Shown: positions 7,564 to 17,389, counted from the first letter of the stretch. The stretch is DNA of 64,000 bases from Phycisphaerales bacterium (GCA_016710275.1 JADJXS010000001.1:3658001-3722000); one strand, 5' to 3'. Numbers and translations: made by a program. Notes: generated by a model from the letters alone, not told the origin.

Positions 7564-10500
7564 TTACGATCGCCGCGGACGCCGCACACCCAGCCGCCGA
7601 ATTCCGCCGATGCCGATCAGCGTGAGCAGCAGCGGCATGAAACCGGCCGGACCGCAGCCCGCACCGCACCCGCTAAGCTCCGACGGCAGGCCGGTCGGAT
7701 CCGGCTGATCAAGACCGGAATCACCCGACGCGGTCGTAACGGTGATCACCACGGTCGTCGCACCCGCGAGGCCGAGTGAATCCTCCACGGTGAGAACCGC
7801 GGTGTAGCGGCCGGCAGCTTCGTAGGTGTGCGATACCGCGACACCCTCGCCATCCTTGCCGTCGCCGAAGTCCCATGCGTACTTGAGCGAACCGCCCTCG
7901 GGATCCGCCGAGCGCGAGCCGTCGAAGGTGACGGTGAACGGCGCCGGACCCTGCGTACCGGAGACCGAAATACGGGCCACCGGGCTGCTGTTGTTGGCGG
8001 AGGAGGAGACCACAATTGCGACGACGGCGGTATCCACCTGCTCGCGATCATCGCGAACGGTCAACACGGCGTTGAACGTGCCGGTCTTGGTGTAGGTGTG
8101 CTCGATGAGCGGCTCGCGCGAAATCACGCTGCCGTCGCCGAAGTTCCACTCATACGTCAGCGCGCTGCCCTCGGGATCGAAGGACGCGCGGCCGTCGAAG
8201 AGTACCCGCAGCGGCGCCTGACCGAAGCGCGTGCTCGTGACGATCGTCGCTTCCGGCGGCAGATTGCCGCTGGTGCCCGTGGCGCGAATCTCGACCGTCT
8301 GCGAGGCCGACTTGCCGTACGGGCGGTTCGTCACCGTCAGCGTTGCCCGGTAGTTGCCGGCGCGCTGATAGGTGTGGGTCGTGTTGGCGGTCGTGGCGAC
8401 CGGCGTGCCGTCGCCGAAGTCCCAGACGAAATCCAGCCCGGTCGTGCCGGGGTTCGGATCGGTCGTGAGTGAACCGGTGAACTCGACCGTCAGCGGCGAG
8501 GGGCCGATTGACGGGTTCACCGCGACACGCACGGTCGGCGCAACCGCTTCGCGAACCGTAACCAGCAGCGTCTGCGACGCGCTCTGGCCGAACGAATTCG
8601 TCACCGTCAGCGTCGCCTGGTAGGGCGTCGCACGCGGCAGGGTGTAGGTGTGCAGCACCGGCTGATCGAGACGATCCGTGATGAACGGCGGCGAACCATC
8701 GCCGAAGTCCCACTGGAACGTCATCGCAGCCCCACCCGGATCGATCGTGCCGTCGTGCATGAAGACCACCTGGAACGGCGCGAGGCCGCTGTTGGGGCCG
8801 TCGATGCGGCCGCCGGGGACCGGCGGTTGCGGCGTGATGACCTGAAGCTGCTTGACCAGAACGGCGGAGCTGTGCGGCGTGAAGCCGGTGGTCAGGAAGT
8901 TGAACTCATCGCCGACCTGGAAGGGCACGCTGCCGCTCTGAATCACGAGGGCCACGCGATTGTGCGTATCCCCGGCAAACGTGACCGGATCGGACAGGTA
9001 CGGCAGCCCGGTCGTGGCCTGGGCGACCTGTACGCCGGTGATCGAGCCGGTGACTTCCCACTGCTCTGCGCCGGTGACCTGGGCATTGACGCAGCGCACC
9101 GTCCAGGCTTCGAGCCGCGAGACATCCAGATCAACACCCGTCACGGTCATCAGGCCGTTGCCGCGGTTGTTGATGCTCGGACGCGGAGCGGATGCGCTGT
9201 TCTCCAGACGGTTGTCCGCACCGACCCCGGGCATGAGCTTGGCGAAGAAGGTGTAGGTGCCGTCCAGCAGGAGCAGGTTTGCCAGGTTGACGGTGTAGAC
9301 GCCGTCGATCTCGCCCGGGAACTTGGTGGCCACCGGGTTGATCTGAATGACGTTGGCCGGGTCGTAGCTCTCCATCGTGCCGGCCGCGGGCTTCTGCGGC
9401 TCGTTCTTGTAGACGAAGAACTGCAGGCGCGTGCCGCCGAACTGGTCATAGGCGATGTACTGAAGCTGATACTGGCTGTTGACTGAGATGCCGCCCGGCG
9501 GCTGCTTCCAGTCATAACTCGGAACGTCCTGCGGCGTCCAGCGGAAGTCGGCGACCGTCGTATTGCCGACGGTTCGCATACCAATGATGGACAGACCGCT
9601 GTTCTGATTGCTGTACCAGCGGTTGTTCGGCGAAGAATCGCGGTTCCAGGCGGTCTTGTTCGTCGCACCCGGCCACGGGTCGCCGGCGTCGCCGGTGTTG
9701 TCGCCATTTTCGAGCGCGGCCTGACCGTCGGCCTGAACAATGCGATACGTGAAGCGGCTGCCGGTGCGCTGCTGCTGCGGCAGACCCTCGGGGTCGGCCT
9801 CGCGGTCAACGTGCATGATCATCAGGCCGTGCGCCGGCAGGTACTGATCGAACGTCAGATCGGTCTGGCCGCTGAGCTTCGTGGCCGAGTTGGCCGTCTG
9901 CCAGAGCCAGAACTGTTCGGCCGGGAACAGCTCGTTGTTGTAGACGAACACGGTCTTGTCGCGGTCGAACTCCCACGGCTTGAACGTGACCGAGGTGACC
10001 GACGCCGGCTTCAGGGCCGTCGTCAAATCCACCGGCTTGAGCCAGCCGCTGTGCCCGTTCCGCGGGTCGGCCTTGAGCACCGGCACGGGATGCACCGCAC
10101 CGCCGCCGGCCATCACGCACCAGCGCGAGATCGGGTTGTTGAGGATCAGGCTGTCAAACGCGCGATACACGTCATAGTCGTAAAGATCCGGCCAGCCTTC
10201 CCAGGTGTGGCCGTACTCATGGCAGGACCACGGCATCTGGAAACCGAGGCTGGGGTTCGTCGTCAGCGCGTCGCCTTCGATCGGGTTGCCGGCGTCATTG
10301 CCGAACGAGCTGATGGTGATTCCCAGACCGTCGAAGAAGGTCAGCGGCTGATAGCTGCTGCGGAAGGTCTCCGGACCGATGATGCGGTCGCGCGTGCGGA
10401 TCGGGTAGCTCAGCGATGCCGCCGGAAGGCGGAACATGCGGCCGGGAGTGCGATCCGAGCAGAGAATCACGCCTGACACGACGTTGCCGAAAGGCGGCTG

Positions 10501-12798
10501 GCCGCCGAAGAAATTGTCCCAGCGGGCGATGTCGTCGGTCGCTTCAACGGCGTCCTCCATGAGGCGCATGCGGTTGAAGGGATAGGGCTGTGCCGGACCA
10601 CCGTCGCCGCCGCCGGAGTCGGCGCGCATGCCGTAGTTGGGCACATAGTCGCGCTCGCCATTGGGCAGACCGACCGAGCCGGCAAGCGACGCGGACTCAC
10701 CGATGTCCATCAGACCGTCGAGATTCGCGTCGCGCTTCAGCAGCGCGAAGTCGGCCTGGCCATCGCCGTCGAGGTCGAGAATCAGGTCCGTCAGCGACGT
10801 CCCGTCGGTGCGCCAGGTGATCGCTTCGATGTTCTGCTGATTGCCCGCGTCCCAGCCGCCGTCTCCGTGGACGTTGAACGCGACCGGACCGGCAGCAACG
10901 ATCTCGTCGTCCGCGGTCGGACCGTTGGGGCCTGCACCAATGTCAAAGCCCCACGGACGCCAGCCTTCGGGGCCGGTGATCTCACCGAGGGTCGTATCGC
11001 CGCCGGCGTGGTAAATCGAGGACGGAAGATCCCAGAACTCCGCCGGGCCGTCGTACATCCCCTGACCGCCGGCGATGTCCGGCTTGACCTGGCCCGCACC
11101 CGGCGCGAACTCGGTGAAGCCGAAGTTCAAGCCGTTGTTGAACGGACCGCCGCCGGTGGCGAGGAAACCCATCGGTTGCGTAGGATCCGGATTGGCCGAA
11201 TTGGGCGGCGTCGGGATCGCCTGGTTGAAACTGCGATAGTACGTGATCGCCGGATCCCATGGGGGCGGGGGGAAATTGGCGGGGTTTGGTCCGAATTCCT
11301 CGAACCACCACCATACGTACCACGCCGGCTCGGGCGTGGTCTTGGCTCCCATGGCGTTCTGCTCGGCCGCTTCGATCCCATCCTGCACTTGTGCAGTGAT
11401 CGGCTGCGCTTTGCTGGAGCCGGTATTGGTCCAGCCGTCCGGCGCGTTGTAGCGACCATTGCCCGTGCGATCAAAAATCGCCTGCGGATCGCCTGCGAAA
11501 TTGTTGGTCACATAATCCGCGTCCGCATTCCCGGGTACCGGATTGAAGATCCGGAAGGATCCGCCCGGCGACCAGATTCGCAGGAAGTCCTCAAACGGCT
11601 CGGGGAAATCGAACTGACCGTTGCCCTGCTCGTCGTAGTAAATGTTCTTGTCGTCCGGGAGGTTGCCCTCTCCATCCGGACCGAAGGCTTCCACCATCAC
11701 CATCCAGATGGACGCTCGGCCGAAGCTGCGGTTGCGCTGACCGGGCCAGCGCTGCTCACCGGTTCCGACCGCCGCCGGGTTGCCTCCCAGACCGGGCATG
11801 TCGATCCAGACTTCGGTGCCACCCCAGTCACCTCGGAACACGTTGAAAACCCCGGTTCCAAGTGCCTGAGTCGCGGGGTTGTAGGTGTCATAAGTTACGG
11901 TCAACGGTCCTGTCGGCGCTCCATCGGAACCCCACAACCCGTCCCCGTTGCTGTCAAACCACTCGGCGTTGCTGGCCCACTGGATCCCTCCGGTCTGCGA
12001 ATTCACCGCGACCGGGTGCTCCGCGACAGGCGGCTCCGGCGGCGTTGCGTCCGGATTGCCGTCACTCTGACCTTCCGCGGGCAACAGCGCATTCACCTGA
12101 AACAACTCGATAAATGACGCAGCAGACGGCCCAGTAATCTGGCCGTCGCCGTTCTTGTCGATGCCCCACTCACGCACACCGGCTTCGTAGACGTTATTGC
12201 CGTTCATGTCGAAGAATCGCTCGCCCGGCGTCCAAACCGGAATCGGCGGAAACGCACCGGGAGCGAAACGGTTGACCTGCTGGGCGCCCGCAAAATCCGC
12301 CGGCTCGCAGTTGTCCGCGGTACACAGTCGATTTCCGCCCACACCGTCGAGGTCGTACTGAAACCGCGTAAGCGCGCTGTTGAATCCCTCGCCCGTGCCC
12401 GCATCGAGGGGACCGCCGTTGAGGTTCCGGAAGCTGCCGCCCTGCCCGCCGCCCGGACCACCGGGAAGCGTGGAGCGCCACGGCATCTGAACCCAGCCGT
12501 AGACGTCGCCCGAAATGGTCACGTTGCCGTACGACACTTCCTCCCACCACTCGGCGAAGGAGTCCACGCGAAGCGTTCCGCCCTGGCCGTCCTTCACCTG
12601 ATCGAAGTACGCGTCAGAAATCAGACTTCGATTGGGAAGCTGCCGCGGACCGGGTTCGTCTTTCGGCAGGTCCGCGAGGATGATCACGAACTTCCGCTCT
12701 TCCGCAGAGGCGGTCGAAGCCAGCCAGGCGGCCGGAACGACTGCAGCCAGTGTGAGGAGCGGCATCCACGCCAGGGACCGACGAAACGGGTGTGTCAT
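7564..12798 (-). CDS. Secreted M6-type metalloprotease with four PKD domains and a Cys-rich C-terminal anchor
   Basis: 1744 aa from the ATG preceded by CTGGAGG; the frame opens 33 codons earlier without a ribosome site. Residues 1-32 are a signal peptide (positively charged, then LLTLAAVVPAAWLAS, cleavage near TASA). The FVIILADLP start and the GNVTISGDVYGWVQMPW segment resemble immune-inhibitor-A-like M6 peptidases. The zinc site is HEYGH in CHEYGHTWEGWPDLYDYD. Several aspartate-rich loops (DSNGDG, DLDGDG, DKNGDG) look like calcium sites. Four PKD domains with WDFGDG or WNFGDG lie at about 7740-8830. The end, GCGAGCG plus a hydrophobic stretch and RRPRRS, resembles CTERM sorting signals. Probably an exported or surface protease; substrate unknown. 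Confidence 0.82.
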   Translation of the reverse strand: MTHPFRRSLAWMPLLTLAAVVPAAWLASTASAEERKFVIILADLPKDEPGPRQLPNRSLISDAYFDQVKDGQGGTLRVDSFAEWWEEVSYGNVTISGDVYGWVQMPWRSTLPGGPGGGQGGSFRNLNGGPLDAGTGEGFNSALTRFQYDLDGVGGNRLCTADNCEPADFAGAQQVNRFAPGAFPPIPVWTPGERFFDMNGNNVYEAGVREWGIDKNGDGQITGPSAASFIELFQVNALLPAEGQSDGNPDATPPEPPVAEHPVAVNSQTGGIQWASNAEWFDSNGDGLWGSDGAPTGPLTVTYDTYNPATQALGTGVFNVFRGDWGGTEVWIDMPGLGGNPAAVGTGEQRWPGQRNRSFGRASIWMVMVEAFGPDGEGNLPDDKNIYYDEQGNGQFDFPEPFEDFLRIWSPGGSFRIFNPVPGNADADYVTNNFAGDPQAIFDRTGNGRYNAPDGWTNTGSSKAQPITAQVQDGIEAAEQNAMGAKTTPEPAWYVWWWFEEFGPNPANFPPPPWDPAITYYRSFNQAIPTPPNSANPDPTQPMGFLATGGGPFNNGLNFGFTEFAPGAGQVKPDIAGGQGMYDGPAEFWDLPSSIYHAGGDTTLGEITGPEGWRPWGFDIGAGPNGPTADDEIVAAGPVAFNVHGDGGWDAGNQQNIEAITWRTDGTSLTDLILDLDGDGQADFALLKRDANLDGLMDIGESASLAGSVGLPNGERDYVPNYGMRADSGGGDGGPAQPYPFNRMRLMEDAVEATDDIARWDNFFGGQPPFGNVVSGVILCSDRTPGRMFRLPAASLSYPIRTRDRIIGPETFRSSYQPLTFFDGLGITISSFGNDAGNPIEGDALTTNPSLGFQMPWSCHEYGHTWEGWPDLYDYDVYRAFDSLILNNPISRWCVMAGGGAVHPVPVLKADPRNGHSGWLKPVDLTTALKPASVTSVTFKPWEFDRDKTVFVYNNELFPAEQFWLWQTANSATKLSGQTDLTFDQYLPAHGLMIMHVDREADPEGLPQQQRTGSRFTYRIVQADGQAALENGDNTGDAGDPWPGATNKTAWNRDSSPNNRWYSNQNSGLSIIGMRTVGNTTVADFRWTPQDVPSYDWKQPPGGISVNSQYQLQYIAYDQFGGTRLQFFVYKNEPQKPAAGTMESYDPANVIQINPVATKFPGEIDGVYTVNLANLLLLDGTYTFFAKLMPGVGADNRLENSASAPRPSINNRGNGLMTVTGVDLDVSRLEAWTVRCVNAQVTGAEQWEVTGSITGVQVAQATTGLPYLSDPVTFAGDTHNRVALVIQSGSVPFQVGDEFNFLTTGFTPHSSAVLVKQLQVITPQPPVPGGRIDGPNSGLAPFQVVFMHDGTIDPGGAAMTFQWDFGDGSPPFITDRLDQPVLHTYTLPRATPYQATLTVTNSFGQSASQTLLVTVREAVAPTVRVAVNPSIGPSPLTVEFTGSLTTDPNPGTTGLDFVWDFGDGTPVATTANTTHTYQRAGNYRATLTVTNRPYGKSASQTVEIRATGTSGNLPPEATIVTSTRFGQAPLRVLFDGRASFDPEGSALTYEWNFGDGSVISREPLIEHTYTKTGTFNAVLTVRDDREQVDTAVVAIVVSSSANNSSPVARISVSGTQGPAPFTVTFDGSRSADPEGGSLKYAWDFGDGKDGEGVAVSHTYEAAGRYTAVLTVEDSLGLAGATTVVITVTTASGDSGLDQPDPTGLPSELSGCGAGCGPAGFMPLLLTLIGIGGIRRLGVRRPRRS

Positions 12799-13211
12799 GA
12801 CTCGAGAACCTCCAGGCAGAATGGTCCGCCCTGTGAACCTCACATGCCTCACGCGGGGGCGGGGATAGTCGGGTGCCCGCGCCGCAAATTCAGACAATAC
12901 TACGAGCGCGGATCAACCCCCCCGCCAATAGGCGGGAGCCTGAACCGCTGACGATCCGCCAATGTTAGCACGCCGAAGGGCCGATGGTAAGTGCCATTTG
13001 GAATCAATCATCGATTCGTAACTTCTGATTCCGTCGATTCTTATCGGCATCTGCGCCGAGCGGTTCGCCGATTTCAAAGCGTCCACTGATTCCGAAGACC
13101 GTTTTCAACGGCCCGACCGGTGCCTCGGCCGGCCCGCGGAGTGTCCAACCCACCTTCGACAACCGCCGGTCCCCGCCCCTGATTCCCGGACGCTTCTCCG
13201 CCTGTCGATCG
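12799..13211. other. 413-nt intergenic region
   Basis: Lies between the stop of the membrane-protein gene and the start of the metalloprotease, both on the - strand. No credible gene. It holds a small hairpin (CCCGCC, AATA, GGCGGG at 12921-12936) and an A/T-richer patch at about 12960-13045 that could contain the protease promoter, but I cannot place -35 and -10 boxes with confidence. Confidence 0.4.
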
Positions 13212-13973
13212 TCACGGGCCACCTGGGGGAGCCGGCTGGGAGGCGCTGCGGGCAACCGGCTCAAACGTGACCGTCACTTTGCCGGCCGCGAAGTCGAGTT
13301 GGGTCACTCGAAAGTCCCGCCGGCCGTTCGACCACGTGAAGCGATTCTGAACCAGCACGTCGTTACCGGCCACCCGGAGATTCATTCCCGTGCTACCGCC
13401 GGTGCGGATCATGCCCGGCGGCAGCCCGCTCCACATCAGCCGCAATCCGCCGACGTACAGGCTGCCCGGCGATACGCGGACGTCGTCCCCCTCCAGCTTG
13501 GCAGCAATCCCCAGCCGCACCACCGGGCGGAAGAAGCCCGTGTCAAACTGTGCCGCCAGTTCGAACATCCCCCGTTCCGAAATGCGAATCTGCGGACCCT
13601 GCACTTCCGGCGGCAGGTCCATCCGCGAGTCGATGAACAGCTCGTCCCGGGCAGCCAACCAGCGATTGAGCTGCGCCTCTTCCAACGAAAACGTAATCGC
13701 CCGCCCCTCGTTGAGCGCGGCTCCGATCCGGTCCAGCAGATTCACCAGGTCGCGTTGATCATCCGGCAGCCGCGCGCGATCAATTGCCGGCGGTTGATAA
13801 GTCGGCGGACGCCAGCTCGCTATCAGCGCCAGCACGCCGACGGTCGCCGCCCCCAGCGCCAGAAGCGCGTAGAGAATGTGACGAATACGCCACCGCCGCC
13901 GTACCGAACGTCCGCTATCCGTGATGCTACTTCCCACCCTTTCGAGGCGGCTTTGCGTCATCTTCATCATCAC
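13212..13973 (-). CDS. Conserved-type single-pass membrane protein, function unknown
   Basis: 253 aa. A basic N-terminus (RRRWRIRHILYAL) leads into one membrane helix at about residues 32-50, followed by an extracytoplasmic domain of mixed beta character with the segment ISFSLEEAQLNRWLAARDE-like and FELAAQFDTGFFRPVV. The tail is Pro/Gly-rich. No catalytic motif. The start (ATGATGATGAAGATG) overlaps the FHA gene end by 47 nt; GAGCGGGGG just upstream supports it, though any of four nearby ATGs could serve. Co-transcribed with the FHA gene. I do not recognise the family. Confidence 0.65.
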   Translation of the reverse strand: MMMKMTQSRLERVGSSITDSGRSVRRRWRIRHILYALLALGAATVGVLALIASWRPPTYQPPAIDRARLPDDQRDLVNLLDRIGAALNEGRAITFSLEEAQLNRWLAARDELFIDSRMDLPPEVQGPQIRISERGMFELAAQFDTGFFRPVVRLGIAAKLEGDDVRVSPGSLYVGGLRLMWSGLPPGMIRTGGSTGMNLRVAGNDVLVQNRFTWSNGRRDFRVTQLDFAAGKVTVTFEPVARSASQPAPPGGP

Positions 13974-14655
13974 CCCCGCTCGGCGGCCACGACCCGTCGC
14001 TCAGATCGAACTCAACGTCGTTGAGGTCGAACAAGTCATCCTCAGTCAGCTCTTCCGCCGGCCCCCCGCCGGGCGGTCCGGCCGGCGGCTTCGAACCGGC
14101 GGCCGGCGCCAGCCGCGTCGCGGCGTCACCGCCGCCCTTGACCGGCGCAGCGCCCCGAGCGGGCGCGGCGCCTTTGGCCGGAGCGGCGTTTGCCGCCGCG
14201 GGCGCAGCCTTCCCTGGTGCAGCCAGCGCGCTTTTGCCCGTTGCAGCCGGCGCGCTCTTACCCGTCGCCGCTGGTGCTGCCGCAGACGGCTTGCCCCCCT
14301 GTTTCCCTGCGGCATCGCCCGGGGAGCGCGTCACCTCAAGGTCATGCGGCGTCACCACCGCCGGCCGTCCGTCAATCTGCGCCAGGAAGCGCACCGGCCC
14401 AATCTCGATCACGTCGCCGGCGCTGAGCACAAGCTCCGCCACCCGACGGCCGTTCACATACGTTCCATTCGAGCTGCCCAGGTCTTTGACCGTCAGCGTC
14501 CCCGCCCCAAGCTGAAGTTCGCAATGCCGGCGCGAGACGTCGCGCAGCGGGATGCGCAGCATGCACTCCGGTGCGCGACCGATCGTGACGCTCTGCCCGC
14601 GCAGGGGGAAATTGCGACGCTCGTCGTCCTTGAACATCACCAGGACCACCTTCAT
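13927..14655 (-). CDS. FHA-domain protein with Ala/Pro/Lys linker and acidic tail
   Basis: 242 aa; the start is the ATG before MKVVLVMFKDDERR, with AAGGCGGG upstream. Residues about 1-95 are a forkhead-associated domain, which binds phosphothreonine: VTIGRAPE, VSRRHCEL and DLGSSNGTYVNGRRV are all canonical. Residues about 120-190 are a low-complexity linker of GK/AAPA repeats. The last 50 residues are strongly acidic (EELTEDDLFDLNDVEFDLSD) and end in a basic RKGGK. Partner kinase not in the window. The overlap with the downstream membrane protein suggests the two act together, for example in phospho-dependent recruitment at the membrane; that is inference. Confidence 0.85.
   Translation of the reverse strand: MKVVLVMFKDDERRNFPLRGQSVTIGRAPECMLRIPLRDVSRRHCELQLGAGTLTVKDLGSSNGTYVNGRRVAELVLSAGDVIEIGPVRFLAQIDGRPAVVTPHDLEVTRSPGDAAGKQGGKPSAAAPAATGKSAPAATGKSALAAPGKAAPAAANAAPAKGAAPARGAAPVKGGGDAATRLAPAAGSKPPAGPPGGGPAEELTEDDLFDLNDVEFDLSDGSWPPSGGDDEDDAKPPRKGGK
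14221..14268. repeat. Two 24-nt tandem repeats inside the FHA linker
   Basis: Units 14221-14244 and 14245-14268 match at 20 of 24 positions and encode the repeated ATGKSA(P/L)A unit of the FHA protein linker on the - strand. Likely slippage-prone and length-variable between strains. Confidence 0.7.
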
Positions 14656-14909
14656 GGATTCCCGCCTTGCTTCAGGAAATTGCCGACGACTTTGCGACTC
14701 GATGACCGCCGCGGCGAAACGCGCCGCGACCTGCGAACAGTGGGCGGTCCGGCTCGACGCCGAACCGTGACGGCCGGAGGCTATCATAGCCGTGGGCATG
14801 GCGGGAAGTGGAGCGCCGCCGGAGTCCCGCAGACCGCCGCCGACCGCCGAGCAAAGTCGCCCGTTCCGGCTTCGGCGGCCGAAATCGCACCTCCCGGGAG
14901 CGCCCCGCC

Positions 14910-16061
14910 GTGAGCGAGCCGACCGTTTGCCCCGCCGCGCCGATCCGCTCGCTCTATGTGCACGTCCCATTCTGCCACACCATCTGCGGCTACTGCGATT
15001 TCTACAGCGCAGTGCTCGACAAGCGGCGAGTGACGCCGTTGGTGGACGCCCTGCTGCGCGAACTCGACCGGCTCTGTGACGCCTACGTGCTGCAACTGGA
15101 CACAATCTTCGTCGGCGGCGGCACGCCCACGGTCCTGCCGGCGGCGGAGTTGGAGCGATTGCTCAAGCGCCTGGCGACCCACACCACCCCCGGCTGCGAG
15201 TTCAACGTCGAGGCCAACCCCGCGACGGTCACCGATGAAATCGCCGAGGCGCTGCGCGCCGCGGGCGTGAATCGTGTCTCCATCGGCGCACAGTCCTTCG
15301 ACCGCGGCGAACTGGCCGTACTTGATCGAATCCACAACCCCGAGCAGGTGCCGCAGACCGTCGAGCGCGTTCGCCGCGCCGGAATTCCGCGCATCAGCCT
15401 GGACCTGATCTTCGCCGTCCCCGGCCAGACGACCGAGCGCTGGCTGGCGAATCTCTCCGCCGCATTGGCCCTCGGCCCGCAGCATCTCTCCTGTTACGGC
15501 CTGACCTATGAGCCGGGCACGCCGCTGTTCGAGCAATTGCGCAGCGGCCGCGTGCAGCGCGTCGATGAGGATCGCGAGGCGGACCTGCTGGAGGCGACCA
15601 TCGATCACCTCGCCACGGCCGGTTTCGCTCAATACGAAATCAGCAACTTCGCGCTCCCCGGCGAAGCATGCCGCCATAACCTCGTGTACTGGAACAATCT
15701 GCCCGCGCTGGGGATCGGCCCGTCGGCCGCCGGCTTCGACGGCCTTCTGCGCTACCGCAACGTGCCGGACACCGCCGCCTATGTACGGATGATGGAGTCC
15801 GGCGCCACCGCGCGCATCGAGGAGGAGCGGCTGAGCTTCGACCGGCGGATGCGCGAAACCGCGATGCTGGGACTGCGCCTGACGCGCGGACTGAACCGCG
15901 CCGAGTTCACCGCCCGCTTCGGCCATGACCCGCTCTCGCTGTTTCCGGACGCCGGCTCCGACTTCATTTGCGACGGATTGCTCTCGGTGGATGCGGATTG
16001 CGTCCGGCTGACGCGGCGCGGCCTGTTGTTGGCGAACCGGGTGTCAGCGGCCGTGCTCTGA
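14910..16061 (+). CDS. hemW: Heme chaperone HemW-like radical SAM protein
   Basis: 383 aa from a GTG with CGGGAG nine bases upstream; the frame extends further left but only as Arg-rich shadow. The radical SAM cluster is Cys22, Cys26 and Cys29 (CX3CX2C) followed by DF, which marks HemW rather than coproporphyrinogen dehydrogenase HemN. FVGGGTPTVL, VEANPAT, RVSIGAQSF and the HNLVYW motif of HemW are present. HemW binds heme and hands it to respiratory proteins; this genome has heme proteins such as NrfHA to serve. Divergent from the FHA gene. Confidence 0.88.
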   Translation: MSEPTVCPAAPIRSLYVHVPFCHTICGYCDFYSAVLDKRRVTPLVDALLRELDRLCDAYVLQLDTIFVGGGTPTVLPAAELERLLKRLATHTTPGCEFNVEANPATVTDEIAEALRAAGVNRVSIGAQSFDRGELAVLDRIHNPEQVPQTVERVRRAGIPRISLDLIFAVPGQTTERWLANLSAALALGPQHLSCYGLTYEPGTPLFEQLRSGRVQRVDEDREADLLEATIDHLATAGFAQYEISNFALPGEACRHNLVYWNNLPALGIGPSAAGFDGLLRYRNVPDTAAYVRMMESGATARIEEERLSFDRRMRETAMLGLRLTRGLNRAEFTARFGHDPLSLFPDAGSDFICDGLLSVDADCVRLTRRGLLLANRVSAAVL

Positions 16062-16237
16062 GCGGGCCCGGAATTGCAGCGCGCCGGCCGGCGCGAAAGT
16101 ACACCGGCGCGACGGCCGAATTCGCTCCCGAGGCTTTCCGGCGGAGAGCGTCTCGGCTATCATCCGGTATCGTGGCGCAATTGCACTAAAGGCCCCTAGA
16201 AATCGCGCCGCCGCCCGCGGCGCACGAGCACCCCAGG

Positions 16238-17389
16238 ATGAACTTCGAGCTGCCCGAGGATATCGTCGCACTGCGGGATGTCGTGCGGAAATTCGCTGCG
16301 GAGGAGATTCGCCCGCACGCCCGGGAGTGGGACGAGAAGCAGTGGCTACCCGACTCCGTGATTGCACAAATGGCGGAGTTGGGGCTGCTGGGACTGACGA
16401 TCCCGACCGAGTTCGGCGGCAGCGGGCTGGGGTTCCTGGCCAACGCCACCGTGATGGAGGAGATCGCCCGTCAGGATGGCGGCACGGCCCTGATGCTGGC
16501 GGCTCACAACGGCCTGTGCATCGCGCAGATGTCCCTGGCGGCGAATGCCGAGCAGAAAGCCCGCTACTTCCCGAAGCTCGCCGCCGGCGAGTTGATCGGC
16601 GCCTGGGGGCTGACCGAGCCGAGCTGCGGCTCGGACGCCGGTGCGCTCAAGACCCGCGCCGTAAAGGACGGCAACGGCTGGCGCATCACCGGCCACAAGC
16701 AGTTCATCACCAACGGCGCACGCGCCGGCGTCTTCGTCATCATCGCCATCACCGATCCGGCCGCCGGCCCGAAGGGAATTTCCGCGTTCATCGTGGAGCG
16801 CGGTGCGAAGGACTTCTCCGTCGGCCGCAAGGAAGACAAACTGGGGATGCGCTGCAGCGACACCGTCACGCTCAACCTTGACGGCGTCCCGGTGGGGCCT
16901 GAGGCGCTGCTCGGCAAACCCGGCGAAGGCTATCGCGACGCGCTGCGCGTGCTCGAACGCGGGCGGGTTGGGATCGGGGCGCTGTCCGTCGGTCTGGCGC
17001 GCGGCGCATTGGAGGAATCGCTTGAGTATGTGAAGCAGCGCCAGGCCTTCGGCAAGCCGCTGGCGGATCTGCAGGCGATTCAGTTCATGCTGGCCGACAT
17101 GGCCACCGAGCTGGAGGCGGCGCGACTGCTGGTGTGGGACGCCGCGGCTTCGCTCGATCGCGGCGAGGGGGAGAAGATCAAGGCCTGTATCGCCAAGATG
17201 TTCGCCAGCGAGATCGCCACCCGCGCCGCGCTCAACGCCATCCAGATTCACGGGGGATACGGGTACACAAAGGAAGTGCACGTCGAGCGCTACATGCGCG
17301 ACGCCAAGTTGTGCGAGATCGGCGAGGGCAGCAGCCAGGTGCAGCGCATCCTGATCGCGCGCGAGCTGCTCGCCGCCAACCCGGTGTAG
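16238..17389 (+). CDS. Acyl-CoA dehydrogenase (first of a tandem pair)
   Basis: FAD enzyme that oxidises acyl-CoA to trans-2-enoyl-CoA. 383 aa, standard length. GLTEPSCGSDAG (FAD/substrate loop, about 127-138), KQFITNGARA, and GGYGYTKE in the C-terminal helical domain are visible. The catalytic base is Glu363 in IGEGSSQVQR, equivalent to the YEGTSEIQR position of the paralogue, so the typical tyrosine is replaced by glycine. Followed after 37 nt by a second dehydrogenase and then a thiolase, which points to fatty-acid or branched-chain acyl-CoA breakdown. Chain-length preference cannot be read from sequence. Confidence 0.92.
   Translation: MNFELPEDIVALRDVVRKFAAEEIRPHAREWDEKQWLPDSVIAQMAELGLLGLTIPTEFGGSGLGFLANATVMEEIARQDGGTALMLAAHNGLCIAQMSLAANAEQKARYFPKLAAGELIGAWGLTEPSCGSDAGALKTRAVKDGNGWRITGHKQFITNGARAGVFVIIAITDPAAGPKGISAFIVERGAKDFSVGRKEDKLGMRCSDTVTLNLDGVPVGPEALLGKPGEGYRDALRVLERGRVGIGALSVGLARGALEESLEYVKQRQAFGKPLADLQAIQFMLADMATELEAARLLVWDAAASLDRGEGEKIKACIAKMFASEIATRAALNAIQIHGGYGYTKEVHVERYMRDAKLCEIGEGSSQVQRILIARELLAANPV

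Noticed and set aside
7535..7565. tRNA-like GGTTCGA sequence
   Set aside because: No acceptor stem or cloverleaf around it; it lies between convergent genes by chance.
13004..13264. Small - strand frame (86 codons) in the 12.8-13.2 kb gap
   Set aside because: Overlaps the end of the membrane-protein gene, has no ribosome site and a random-looking product.
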